Below, one piece after another: positions 1-8,701 of a stretch of 64,000 bases of DNA. The position numbers and the translations under genes are program-made. The DNA lies in contig NZ_CP095042.1 of the NCBI RefSeq assembly GCF_022919715.1, forward strand, positions 1,364,001 through 1,428,000, written 5' to 3'. Origin of the DNA: Agromyces sp. H17E-10. Lineage in GTDB: Bacteria; Actinomycetota; Actinomycetes; Actinomycetales; Microbacteriaceae. The notes under the pieces were generated by a model, which worked only from the letters and a program-made list of their open reading frames with translations, made no database searches and was not told the DNA's origin. Numbering within the stretch: position 1 is the stretch's first letter; every line of letters begins with the position of its first letter.

Positions 1-57
1 CTCGAAGACCAGCTCGCCCGGCTCGACGCCGACGCTCCGAGCTCGACGAACCGCTGA
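1..57 (+). CDS. 3' end of an unidentified gene (partial)
   Basis: An open frame runs from the window edge to a TGA at 55-57 and encodes 18 residues ending in SSTNR. It lies in the same direction as, and 51 bp ahead of, the rhamnose genes, so it may belong to that operon. The visible tail is too short and too low in complexity to assign a family. A rhamnose regulator, mutarotase or transporter gene would fit the position, but nothing in the residues shows it. Confidence 0.4.
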   Translation, partial: LEDQLARLDADAPSSTNR

Positions 58-108
58 CGACGGACCGCTGACGCGGCATCCGACCACCCTCACGAAAGCA
101 GGACCACA

Positions 109-1275
109 GTGAGCATCCTCACCGACGACATCCAGGCGCAGCTGGCCGCGCAGGCCATCGAGCTGCCGAGCTGGGCGTTCGGCAACTCGGGCACGCGCTT
201 CAAGGTGTTCGCGACGCCCGGCACGCCGCGCGACCCCTTCGAGAAGATCGCGGATGCCGCGCAGGTGCACCGGTACACGGCGCTCGCGCCGACCGTGGCC
301 CTGCACATCCCGTGGGACCGCGTCGACGACTACGCAGCGCTGGGGCGCCACGCCGAAGACCTCGGCGTCGCCCTCGGCACGATCAACTCGAACACCTTCC
401 AGGACGACGACTACAAGTTCGGCGCCCTCACCCACGAAGACGCCGCCGTGCGCCGCAAGGCCATCGACCACCACTTCGAGTGCATCGACATCATGCACGC
501 GACCGGCAGCCGCGACCTCAAGATCTGGCTCGCCGAGGGCTCGAACTACCCGGGCCAGGCCGACCTGCGCGGCCGGCAGGACCGCCTGCACGAGTCGCTG
601 CAGGAGATCTACGCGCGCCTCGGCGACGAGCAGCGCCTCGTGCTCGAGTACAAGTTCTTCGAGCCGGCGTTCTACCACACCGACGTTCCCGACTGGGGCA
701 CGAGCTACGCCCAGGTGGCGGCGCTCGGCGAGAAGGCGATGGTGTGCCTCGACACGGGCCACCACGCGCCCGGCACGAACATCGAGTTCATCGTCATGCA
801 GCTGCTGCGGCTCGGCAAGCTCGGCTCGTTCGACTTCAACTCGCGGTTCTACGCCGACGACGACCTCATCGTCGGGGCGGCCGACCCGTTCCAGTTGTTC
901 CGCATCATCTTCGAGGTGATCCGCGGCGGCGGCTTCAACAGCCCCGACGTCGCGTTCATGCTCGATCAGTGCCACAACGTGGAGGACAAGGTTCCCGGCC
1001 AGATCCGCAGCGTGCTCAACGTGCAGGAGATGACCGCGCGGGCGCTGCTCGTCGACCGCGACGCGCTCGCCGCCACCCAGGTCTCGGGCGACGTGCTCGA
1101 GGCCAACCGCATCTTCATGGACGCGTTCTACACCGACGTGCGCCCCGCCCTCGCCGAGTGGCGCGAATCGCGGGGCCTGCCCGCCGACCCGATGCGCGCG
1201 TTCGCCGAGTCGGGCTACCTGCAGCAGATCGCGGCCGACCGCGTGGGCGGCGTGCAGGCCGGATGGGGGGCGTGA
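109..1275 (+). CDS. rhaI: L-rhamnose isomerase (Gram-positive RhaI type)
   Basis: Converts L-rhamnose to L-rhamnulose in the cytoplasm, the first step of the phosphorylative rhamnose pathway. The 388-residue protein looks like a metal-dependent xylose-isomerase-like TIM barrel. Likely metal ligands include Glu180 (in VLEYKFFEP) and Asp215/His218 (in CLDTGHHAPG), and an acidic FYADDDL stretch follows near residue 247. The start is GTG at 109, preceded by a purine-rich AAAGCAGGA about 7 bases upstream. Its TGA overlaps the ATG of the next gene (ATGA-like junction at 1273-1277). The downstream fused aldolase/dehydrogenase and rhamnulokinase make the assignment firm. It resembles the shorter actinobacterial subtype rather than E. 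coli RhaA. Confidence 0.93.
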   Translation: MSILTDDIQAQLAAQAIELPSWAFGNSGTRFKVFATPGTPRDPFEKIADAAQVHRYTALAPTVALHIPWDRVDDYAALGRHAEDLGVALGTINSNTFQDDDYKFGALTHEDAAVRRKAIDHHFECIDIMHATGSRDLKIWLAEGSNYPGQADLRGRQDRLHESLQEIYARLGDEQRLVLEYKFFEPAFYHTDVPDWGTSYAQVAALGEKAMVCLDTGHHAPGTNIEFIVMQLLRLGKLGSFDFNSRFYADDDLIVGAADPFQLFRIIFEVIRGGGFNSPDVAFMLDQCHNVEDKVPGQIRSVLNVQEMTARALLVDRDALAATQVSGDVLEANRIFMDAFYTDVRPALAEWRESRGLPADPMRAFAESGYLQQIAADRVGGVQAGWGA

Positions 1276-3314
1276 TGATGACGAACCCGGCAGCGGCAGA
1301 GCTCATCGCACGGTCGAACCGCCTCGGCGCCGACCCGAAGAACACGAACTACGCCGGCGGCAACACGTCGGTGAAGGGCACCGAGACCGACCCCGTCACG
1401 GGCGAGCCCGTCGAGCTGCTGTGGGTGAAGGGCTCGGGCGGCGACCTCGGCACCCTCACCGAGCAGGGGCTCGCGGTGCTGCGGCTCGACCGGCTGCAGG
1501 CGCTGAAGGGCGTCTACCCGGGCGTCGAGCGCGAGGACGAGATGGTCGCGGCGTTCGACTACTGCCTGCACGGCAAGGGCGGTGCGGCACCATCGATCGA
1601 CACGGCCATGCACGGCCTCGTCGACGCGGCGCACGTCGACCACCTGCACCCCGACTCGGGCATCGCGATCGCGACGGCCGCCGACGGCGAGGCGCTGACC
1701 GCGAAGATCTTCGGCGACCAGGTCGTGTGGGTGCCGTGGCGCCGGCCCGGCTTCCAGCTCGGGCTCGACATCGCCGAGATCAAGGCCGCCAACCCCGCCG
1801 CGATCGGCTGCATCCTCGGCGGGCACGGCATCACGGCGTGGGGCGACTCCTCGGATGCCGCGGAGCGCAATTCGCTCTGGATCATCGACACCGCCGCCGA
1901 GTACCTCGCGTCGCACGGGTCCGCGCAGCCGTTCGGCGGCGTGCGCGCCGGCTTCGAGGCGCTGCCGTCGGGCGAGCGCCGGGAACGCGCCGCCGCGCTC
2001 GCACCGACGATCCGCGGCATCGCGTCGCACGACAAGCCGATGGTCGGCCACTTCACCGATGCCGACGTCGTGCTCGACTTCCTCGCCTCCGAGAAGGCGC
2101 CCGCGCTCGCGGCGCTCGGCACGAGCTGCCCCGACCACTTCCTGCGCACGAAGGTGAAGCCCCTCATCCTCGACCTGCCGGCGACGGCGACGGCCGAGGA
2201 GCAGATCGCCCGCCTGCACGAGCTGCACGAGGCGTACCGGGCCGACTACCAGGCGTACTACGGCGCCCACGCCACGCCCGAGAGCCCCGCGATCCGCGGC
2301 GCCGACCCGCTCATCGTGCTCGTGCCGGGCGTCGGCATGTTCTCGTACGGCGCGAACAAGCAGACCGCGCGCGTCGCGGGCGAGTTCTACGTCAACGCGA
2401 TCAACGTCATGCGCGGGGCCGAGTCGGTCTCGACGTACTCGCCGATCTCCGACGCCGAGAAGTTCCGCATCGAGTACTGGGCGCTCGAGGAGGCGAAGCT
2501 CCAGCGGATGCCGAAGCCCAAGACCCACCAGGGCCGCATCGCCTTCGTCACGGGCGCCGCGTCGGGCATCGGCAAGGCGATCGCCACCCGCCTCGCCGCC
2601 GAGGGCGCGTGCGTCGTCGTCGCCGACCTCGACCTCGAGAAGGCGCAGGCCGCCGCGGCCGAGCTCGGCTCGGCCGACGTCGCGATCGGGGTCGCGGCGA
2701 ACGTCGCCGACGCCGCGGCCGTGCAGGCCGCCCTGAACGAGGCGGTGCTCGCGTTCGGCGGCGTCGACCTCGTCGTGAACAACGCCGGCCTCTCGCTCTC
2801 GAAGCCGCTGCTCGAGACGACCGAGGCCGACTGGAACCTGCAGCACGACGTCATGGCGAAGGGCTCGTTCCTCGTGTCGAAGGCCGCCGCGCGCGTGCTC
2901 ATCGACCAGAAGCTGGGCGGCGACGTCATCTACATCTCCTCGAAGAACTCGGTGTTCGCCGGCCCCAACAACATCGCGTACTCGGCGACGAAGGCCGACC
3001 AGGCCCACCAGGTGCGCCTGCTCGCGGTCGAGCTCGGCGAGCACGGCGTGCGCGTCAACGGCATCAACCCCGACGGCGTCGTGCGCGGCTCCGGCATCTT
3101 CGCGTCGGGATGGGGCGCGAACCGCGCCGCGACCTACGGCGTGAACGAGGAGGACCTGGGCCAGTTCTACGCGAACCGCACGATCCTCAAGCGCGAGGTC
3201 GTGCCCGAGAACGTCGCCGACGCGGTGTACGTGCTCACGGGCCCCGAGCTCAGCCGCACCACGGGCCTCCACATCCCGGTCGACTCCGGCGTCGCCGCCG
3301 CGTTCCTGCGATGA
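1275..3314 (+). CDS. rhaEW: Bifunctional rhamnulose-1-phosphate aldolase / short-chain dehydrogenase
   Basis: A 679-residue fusion. Residues 1 to about 410 are a class II (zinc) aldolase domain expected to cleave L-rhamnulose 1-phosphate into dihydroxyacetone phosphate and L-lactaldehyde. It shows His-rich motifs HVDHLHPDSG and GHGITAWG. Residues from about 420 are a classical SDR domain with the Rossmann motif TGAASGIG (426-433) and the Tyr569-X3-Lys573 pair in AYSATK, expected to oxidise the lactaldehyde. Similar fusions (RhaEW/YuxG type) are known in Bacillus and actinobacteria. ATG at 1275 overlaps the rhaI stop; a second ATG follows at 1278. The gene is co-transcribed with rhaI, and the fusion keeps the reactive aldehyde on one polypeptide. 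Confidence 0.92.
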   Translation: MMTNPAAAELIARSNRLGADPKNTNYAGGNTSVKGTETDPVTGEPVELLWVKGSGGDLGTLTEQGLAVLRLDRLQALKGVYPGVEREDEMVAAFDYCLHGKGGAAPSIDTAMHGLVDAAHVDHLHPDSGIAIATAADGEALTAKIFGDQVVWVPWRRPGFQLGLDIAEIKAANPAAIGCILGGHGITAWGDSSDAAERNSLWIIDTAAEYLASHGSAQPFGGVRAGFEALPSGERRERAAALAPTIRGIASHDKPMVGHFTDADVVLDFLASEKAPALAALGTSCPDHFLRTKVKPLILDLPATATAEEQIARLHELHEAYRADYQAYYGAHATPESPAIRGADPLIVLVPGVGMFSYGANKQTARVAGEFYVNAINVMRGAESVSTYSPISDAEKFRIEYWALEEAKLQRMPKPKTHQGRIAFVTGAASGIGKAIATRLAAEGACVVVADLDLEKAQAAAAELGSADVAIGVAANVADAAAVQAALNEAVLAFGGVDLVVNNAGLSLSKPLLETTEADWNLQHDVMAKGSFLVSKAAARVLIDQKLGGDVIYISSKNSVFAGPNNIAYSATKADQAHQVRLLAVELGEHGVRVNGINPDGVVRGSGIFASGWGANRAATYGVNEEDLGQFYANRTILKREVVPENVADAVYVLTGPELSRTTGLHIPVDSGVAAAFLR

Positions 3315-3325
3315 CGTCGACACTC

Positions 3326-3406
3326 GTCGGTCGAGTAGCGACGAAGGAGCGTATCGAGACCACCCTCCGTGGCCTCGATACGGCGCTGCGCGCCTACTCG
3401 ACCGAC
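3326..3406. repeat. REP-like large inverted repeat between rhaEW and rhaB
   Basis: Two imperfectly complementary arms of 36 bases (3326-3361 and 3371-3406) flank a 9-base loop. The outer and inner ends (GTCGGTCGAGTAG...GTATCGAGACC and its inverse) pair almost perfectly. The element fills nearly the whole 103-bp gap between the two rhamnose genes. Its GGTCGAGTAGCG...TATCGAGACC look matches, from memory, a dispersed palindromic repeat seen in many actinobacterial genomes. It could form a strong mRNA hairpin and lower rhaB expression relative to the upstream genes. Confidence 0.75.
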
Positions 3407-3417
3407 GGGGGCCGGCC

Positions 3418-4848
3418 ATGACCCGGGCGGGCGCCGTCGCGGCGGTCGACCTCGGCGCGACGAGCGGACGCGTCGTCGTCGGCCACGTCGACCAGTCGTC
3501 CGGGCGCCTCGACCTCGAGCAGGTCGCCCGCTTCCCGAACGGGCCCGTGCGCCTCGCCTCGGGGCTGCACTGGGACTTCACGGGCCTCTACCGCGACCTG
3601 TCGCAGGGCCTCGCCGAGGCCTTCCGCCGCGAGCCCGACGTGAGCTCGATCGGCATCGACTCGTGGGCGGTCGACTACGGCCTGCTGCGGGGCGGGCGCC
3701 TCCTCGGCGAGCCGTTCCACTACCGCGACGAACGCAACGCCGACGCGGTCGACGGGGTGCACGCCCGAGTGCCGTTCGCCGAGCTGTACCGCCGCAACGG
3801 CCTGCAGTTCCTGCCGTTCAACACCGTGTACCAGCTCGCAGCCGAGCGCGACCGGGGTTGGCTCGATCTCGCCGACGCCATGCTGCTCATTCCCGACCTC
3901 GTCGCCTTCCAGCTGACGGGCGAGCAGGTCGCCGAGCGCACGAACGCCTCGACGACGGGACTCGTCGGCGTCACCACCGGCGAATGGGACGCCGAGCTCG
4001 TCGAACGGCTCGGGCTCGAGGCATCCCTGCTGCCCGATCTGGTCTCGCCCGGCGCCCTCATCGGGCCGCTGCGTCCGGCCGTCGCCGCCGAGCTCGGTGC
4101 GCCCGACGGGGTCGACGTCATCGCCGTCGGTTCGCACGACACCGCCTCGGCCGTCGTCGCCGTGCCGATGCGGGCCGAGTCGGCCGCCTACATCTCGTGC
4201 GGCACGTGGGGGCTCGTGGGCGTCGAGCTCGAGGCACCCGTCACGAGCGACGCGGCCCGCGCCGCCAACTTCACCAACGAGGGCGGCGTCGACGGCCGCG
4301 TGCGGTTCCTGCACAACGTCATGGGGTTGTGGCTGCTCAGCGAATCGGTGCGCTGGTGGGAACGCGACGGCTCGCGGGTGGTCCTCTCCGAGCTGCTGGA
4401 TGCCGCTGCCGCCGTCGACCGACCGGTCGCGCTGTTCGACGCGAACGACCCCCGGTTCATGGCACCCGGCGACCTGCCCGGCCGCATCGTCGAGTGGTGC
4501 GCCGAGGTCGGCGTCGCCGCACCGCAGACCCGCGCCGAGTTCGCCCGGTCGATCATCGAGAGCCTCGCCCAGGCGTTCGCCGACGCCGTGCGCAGCGCGT
4601 CCGTGCTCTCGGGCGTCGACGTCGAGACGATCCACATCGTCGGCGGCGGCGCCCTCAACGAGCTGCTCTGCCGGCGCACCGCCGACCGGGCCGGCATCCC
4701 CGTGCTGGCCGGCCCCGTCGAGGCGACCGCCATCGGCAACGTGCTCGTGCAGGCACGCGCGCAGGGCTTCGCGACGGGCGAGCTCGAGGCGCTGCGCGAC
4801 CTCGTCGCCCGCGCGTTCGAGCCCGTGCGATACGAGCCGCGACGCTGA
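3418..4848 (+). CDS. rhaB: Rhamnulokinase (FGGY carbohydrate kinase)
   Basis: Phosphorylates L-rhamnulose with ATP to L-rhamnulose 1-phosphate, the substrate of the fused aldolase encoded just upstream. The 476-residue protein has the FGGY-type N-terminal phosphate-binding loop DLGATSGRVV (about residues 11-20). A central GSHDTASAV segment and a C-terminal HIVGGGALNELL adenosine-binding motif follow. The length is typical of RhaB. The ATG at 3418 follows GACGGGGGCCGG. The gap from rhaEW is occupied by a REP-like palindrome, so rhaB probably depends on read-through from the rhaI promoter. Enzyme and context agree, so a different FGGY substrate is unlikely. Confidence 0.9.
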   Translation: MTRAGAVAAVDLGATSGRVVVGHVDQSSGRLDLEQVARFPNGPVRLASGLHWDFTGLYRDLSQGLAEAFRREPDVSSIGIDSWAVDYGLLRGGRLLGEPFHYRDERNADAVDGVHARVPFAELYRRNGLQFLPFNTVYQLAAERDRGWLDLADAMLLIPDLVAFQLTGEQVAERTNASTTGLVGVTTGEWDAELVERLGLEASLLPDLVSPGALIGPLRPAVAAELGAPDGVDVIAVGSHDTASAVVAVPMRAESAAYISCGTWGLVGVELEAPVTSDAARAANFTNEGGVDGRVRFLHNVMGLWLLSESVRWWERDGSRVVLSELLDAAAAVDRPVALFDANDPRFMAPGDLPGRIVEWCAEVGVAAPQTRAEFARSIIESLAQAFADAVRSASVLSGVDVETIHIVGGGALNELLCRRTADRAGIPVLAGPVEATAIGNVLVQARAQGFATGELEALRDLVARAFEPVRYEPRR

Positions 4849-4876
4849 GCCGACCGCCGCTGATTCGTCGGATGTG

Positions 4877-4906
4877 TTGACCGGCGCACGCATCTCCCGA
4901 TAGACA
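4877..4906 (+). promoter_or_regulatory. Possible promoter for the secreted carboxypeptidase
   Basis: TTGACC at 4877-4882 and TAGACA at 4901-4906 are separated by 18 bases, a reasonable housekeeping-sigma match. The start codon lies about 140 bases downstream. The rest of the 200-bp gap holds an imperfect hairpin near 4923-4950 and a clear ribosome binding site GAGGAGGGAA before 5050. The -10 box is weak, so this is tentative. Confidence 0.35.
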
Positions 4907-5049
4907 GGGCGGTAACGCTCGACCGGCGCATCCCAAATGCCGGATGGGCGCCGCCGGAGCAACGACGTTCCGAACGCCGTTCCCCCTCCCCTCGCACCGC
5001 TTCGGCTCGACTGCACGACAGCGCACTGCAACGAGGAGGGAACCATCTG

Positions 5050-7485
5050 ATGTCTACATCGAGACGAACCAGGGTGCTCAGGGGAACGACGGTGTTCGCC
5101 GCACTCGCGGGACTCGCACTCACGACGCTCGCACCGCTCGGCGCGGCGGCCGGGACCGAAGCCCTGCCCGAGCTCGCCCACGACGCCGACGACGCGGTCG
5201 GGGTCGTCGAGGTCACCGTGCCCGACCGCACCGAACTCGATCGACTCGTCGACACGGGCGTCGACCTCGATCACGGCGTGCGGCGCAACGACGACGGCAC
5301 GCTCACCGCGCAGGCGATCATCAGCGACGCCGAGGCCGACGCGCTGCGCGCCCGGGGCTTCGACGTCGGCGCCACGGTGCACGACGAGGGCGACACCGAA
5401 GCCGTGCTCGGCGAGCGCGACGCCGCCATCGCCGCCGCCGAACGCGCCAACGCGTCGTTCGCCGAGGCGGCCGACGCCGGCGACGCCGCCGACGTCAAGA
5501 TCATCCGCGCCGACTACTACACGTCGTTCGGCGTGGGGTACCTGTCGGTCGAGGCGAAGTTCGCCGACGGGCAGACGAACCCCGCCGCGCTCACGGTACT
5601 GCGCGACAGCGGCCCCGGCACCGCCCCGGGCTCGGGCGGTTCGCAGAACATCACGCGCTTCGTCGACGCCGGCGTGTACCTCTACCACCGTGGAGCCGCG
5701 CAGGTCACGACCCGGCCCGACACGGTGCAGATCACGAGCCCGAGCGGCGACGTCGCCACGGCGACGGTGACCGACTGGCTGCCGATCGACGGCGAGGAGA
5801 CGCCGCGGCCCGACTACCAGCGCGACTTCATCACCTCGTACCTGACACCGCAGGAGCTCACCCAGCGCATCACGGACCTCGCCGCCGAGTTCCCCGCGAT
5901 CTCGGAGCTCGTCGAGCTGCCGAACAAGACGGCGGGTTACCAGCGTCACGCCCAGGCTCTGTTCGGCAACGCCAACCAGAACCGCGTCGGCGTGGACTCG
6001 AGGGCCTGGGGCCAGGACGGCGGCAACGACATCACCGTCGCGCTGACATCGCCCGGCGTCGCGAACGCACCGCTCACGGTGAGCGTCGCCGGCTCGGCCA
6101 TCACGGTCGCGCTCGCCACCGACGCGGCCGGCACCGCGACGAGCACCGCGGCCCAGGTCGTGGCCGCGATCAACGCCAGCCCCGCGGCATCCGCCCTCGT
6201 CGTCGCCTACACCTACCGCGGCAACGCGGGCACGGGCGTGGTCGCGCCCGCGACGGCGCAGCTCGACGACGGGCTCAACGCACCCGAGAGCGTGGCGCGC
6301 GGACCGCAGTCGGTCTACGCGATCCGCATCGGCAAGGTCCGCGACGGCTCGAAGCCGGGCGTGCTCGCCTACGCGCAGGAGCACGCACGCGAGTGGGTGC
6401 CCCCGCTCGTCACGATCGAGACGGCGGAGCGGCTGCTGCGCAATTACGCGTCCGACCCCGACACGAAGAAGCTCGTGAACAACCTCGACATCTGGATCGT
6501 GCCGACGACGAACCCCGACGGCGGCACGTACTCGTTCTACGACTTCGCGTCGCAGCGCAAGAACCTGACCAACTACTGCCCGCTCACCGGCAACGCCGAC
6601 GTCCTCGGGCGAAACAGCTGGGGCGTCGACGTCAACCGCAACTACGACGAGTACAGCGAGTTCGACGGCTACAGCGGCGGCAGCACGTCGTGCACGAGCG
6701 GCACCTTCTCGGGACCGGGCGAACTGACCGAGCCCGAGAGCCGCAACATCGACTGGATCGCGGCGACCAACCCCAACATCGGGTTCTCGATGAACCTGCA
6801 CAGCTCGGGCAACTATTTCATGTGGTCGCCCGGCGCCTACCGGGCGAGCGACCGCCTCACCGCGCCGCGCCCGACGCTCGCGCAGGAGACGTTCTTCTGG
6901 GGCGCCTCGTCGCGCATCCTCACCGAGATCAAGAAGTACCGCGGCATGTCGGTCACCCCGGCGCGCACCGGCCCCGTCGCCGACGTGCTCTACTCGGCGG
7001 CCGGCAACTCGGGCGACATGCTCTGGTACAAGTACGGCATCAACGCGTGGGACTTCGAGGTCGGCACGTCGTTCCAGCCGCCGTTCGAGAACGAGGACCC
7101 GACCGGCGGGTCGGCGCACGCCGAGTCGCAGGAGTTCGCCAACGGGCTCGTCGAACTCCTCCAGATCGCGGTCGACCACGACAAGGACCACCAGCGGCCC
7201 ACGAGCACGGTGAAGACCTCGCCGAGCGCGCAGCCCGGCATGGTCGACGTCGTGTTCGAGATCGACGAGACGGCAGCGGTGTTCTACACGCTCGACGGCT
7301 CGAAGCCGACGCTCTCGTCGACGATGTACGCGAGCGCCGGCGTGCGCGAGGGCGCCGAGACCCTGACCGTGCCCAGCGGCACGCGCATCAACTGGTTCTC
7401 GGTCGACGCGGCGGGCAACGTCGAGAAGAACTACCAGCCCGACGGCAACAACGGATCGAACTACAACAGGACGACCGTGAACTAG
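5050..7485 (+). CDS. Secreted M14-family zinc carboxypeptidase
   Basis: An 811-residue exported peptidase that should remove C-terminal residues from peptides outside the cell. The signal peptide has Arg residues at 5-11, a hydrophobic core, and a likely cut near residue 34 (LGAAA). A pro-region runs to about 255 and the M14 domain begins near 262. Zinc ligands are His445 and Glu448 (HARE motif) and His584 (MNLHSSG). Glu670 in WDFEVG is the likely catalytic base. NPDG and VNRNYD substrate motifs are intact. A segment of about 105 residues rich in Ala/Val/Thr (about 310-417) interrupts the domain before the HARE motif. A chitobiase-C-terminal-like domain (FYTLDGSKPT) ends the protein. It appears monocistronic and ends at a strong hairpin. 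Confidence 0.88.
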   Translation: MSTSRRTRVLRGTTVFAALAGLALTTLAPLGAAAGTEALPELAHDADDAVGVVEVTVPDRTELDRLVDTGVDLDHGVRRNDDGTLTAQAIISDAEADALRARGFDVGATVHDEGDTEAVLGERDAAIAAAERANASFAEAADAGDAADVKIIRADYYTSFGVGYLSVEAKFADGQTNPAALTVLRDSGPGTAPGSGGSQNITRFVDAGVYLYHRGAAQVTTRPDTVQITSPSGDVATATVTDWLPIDGEETPRPDYQRDFITSYLTPQELTQRITDLAAEFPAISELVELPNKTAGYQRHAQALFGNANQNRVGVDSRAWGQDGGNDITVALTSPGVANAPLTVSVAGSAITVALATDAAGTATSTAAQVVAAINASPAASALVVAYTYRGNAGTGVVAPATAQLDDGLNAPESVARGPQSVYAIRIGKVRDGSKPGVLAYAQEHAREWVPPLVTIETAERLLRNYASDPDTKKLVNNLDIWIVPTTNPDGGTYSFYDFASQRKNLTNYCPLTGNADVLGRNSWGVDVNRNYDEYSEFDGYSGGSTSCTSGTFSGPGELTEPESRNIDWIAATNPNIGFSMNLHSSGNYFMWSPGAYRASDRLTAPRPTLAQETFFWGASSRILTEIKKYRGMSVTPARTGPVADVLYSAAGNSGDMLWYKYGINAWDFEVGTSFQPPFENEDPTGGSAHAESQEFANGLVELLQIAVDHDKDHQRPTSTVKTSPSAQPGMVDVVFEIDETAAVFYTLDGSKPTLSSTMYASAGVREGAETLTVPSGTRINWFSVDAAGNVEKNYQPDGNNGSNYNRTTVN

Positions 7486-7499
7486 TCGCCTCGGCGACA

Positions 7500-7534
7500 C
7501 GGCGGCCGCGGCATCCCGGATGCCGCGGCCGCCG
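7500..7534. terminator. Bidirectional hairpin between convergent genes
   Basis: A stem of about 14 bp (7500-7513 with 7521-7534) is built around inverted GGCATCC/GGATGCC copies. It lies between the plus-strand carboxypeptidase (ends 7485) and the minus-strand P1 peptidase (ends 7541). There is no T-tract, which is usual for high-GC actinobacterial terminators. Confidence 0.7.
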
Positions 7535-7540
7535 TCGTCG

Positions 7541-8701
7541 TCAATCGGCGAAGGCGGCGCGCACCTCGTCGTGGGGCAATGCGTAACTGACGTGGCCCTC
7601 TCGCCCGACCGTGTCGCGCGCGGCGACGAGTGCGTTGACCACCGCCTCCTCCGTCGCCTCGACGACGGCCTCGTAGAACGGGTCGATGCTGCCCCACGCG
7701 ACGTGCTCGAGCTGTTCGACCGCGATCTCGCCGCGGCCCATGCGCGACGCGAGCGCCCCCTCGTTCGCGGTCGAGAAGGCGAGGAAGATGTCGCCGGAGA
7801 AATGGCTGCCGGTGGTGCCGGTGCGGGCGAGCCCGAGCGGGACTCGGCGCGCGAGCGCGCGGCACTGGTCGGGCAGGAGCGGGGCGTCGGTCGCGACGAT
7901 CACGATGACGCTGCCCGCCCCGGGCACGGCGCGCGATGCCGCAGCGTCACCACGGCCGTCCCCGGCTGCGCCCGCGAGGTCGTGCTCGAACCAGTCGGTC
8001 GTCTCCATCGGGTTCGGCGCGTGCGATTCACGACCGAGCGTGCGCCCGGCGACGCGCAGTTCCTTGCGCGAGCCGAAGTTCGCCTGCAGGAGCACGCCCA
8101 CCGTCCAACTGCGTTCGCCCGAGCGCACGACTCGCGATGCCGTGCCAGTCCCGCCCTTGAAGCCGTAGCAGTTCATGCCGGTGCCGCCGCCGACGTTCCC
8201 CTCCGCGATCGGGCCCCTGGCCGCGGCATCCAGCGCCTCGATCGCGTGCTCGGGCATGACGGTGTCGGCGTTGATGGAGTTCAGGTAGCCGTCCCACGTC
8301 TCGCCGACGACGGGCAGCATCCACTGCGCGGCCGTCACCGGGTCGTGTTCGGCCAGCCAGCGGTCGATGCCGCGGTGCGCGGCGCCGACGGCGTGCGAGT
8401 TCGTGATCGCGATCGGGGTCTGGAACTGCCCGGCCTCCTCGATCCAGCTGCGGCCGGTCAGTTCGCCGTTGCCGTTCAGGACGGCGATGCCGGCTGCGCA
8501 CGGTGCGCCGGCGGCCGCCCTGCCGCGCGGGAGGATCGCCGTCACGCCCGTGCGAGCGACGACCGGTTCATCGGCGACGATCGTGGCGAACCCCACCTCG
8601 AGGCCGGGCACGTCGGTGATCGCGTTCCACCGCCCTGGCTCCCCGTCGAACGGGACGCCGAGGTCGCGGGCGCGTGGCCGGGGGGCGGGCTGGTCGGTCA
8701 T
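7541..8701 (-). CDS. P1-family (DmpA/BapA-like) aminopeptidase
   Basis: A 386-residue self-processing N-terminal-nucleophile hydrolase of the L-aminopeptidase/D-esterase (DmpA) family. These enzymes release N-terminal D-, L- or beta-amino acids from small peptides and amides. The family autocleavage junction is visible as GAG|SVIVIVATDAPLL, with Ser264 the expected new N-terminal nucleophile. The upstream GGTGMNCYGFKGG loop is also typical. I chose ATG 8701 because GAGGAGA sits 7 bases upstream and the codon overlaps the TetR stop (ATGA); an open frame continues upstream but has no family similarity. It is the last gene of the permease-TetR-peptidase operon, so it probably acts on a compound the permease imports. 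Exact substrate unknown. Confidence 0.87.
   Translation of the reverse strand: MTDQPAPRPRARDLGVPFDGEPGRWNAITDVPGLEVGFATIVADEPVVARTGVTAILPRGRAAAGAPCAAGIAVLNGNGELTGRSWIEEAGQFQTPIAITNSHAVGAAHRGIDRWLAEHDPVTAAQWMLPVVGETWDGYLNSINADTVMPEHAIEALDAAARGPIAEGNVGGGTGMNCYGFKGGTGTASRVVRSGERSWTVGVLLQANFGSRKELRVAGRTLGRESHAPNPMETTDWFEHDLAGAAGDGRGDAAASRAVPGAGSVIVIVATDAPLLPDQCRALARRVPLGLARTGTTGSHFSGDIFLAFSTANEGALASRMGRGEIAVEQLEHVAWGSIDPFYEAVVEATEEAVVNALVAARDTVGREGHVSYALPHDEVRAAFAD

Noticed and set aside
3394..7500. A 1368-residue minus-strand open frame opposite rhaB and the carboxypeptidase gene
   Set aside because: It is antisense to two well-supported genes, Arg/Ala/Val-rich and without family motifs; typical of high-GC antisense frames.
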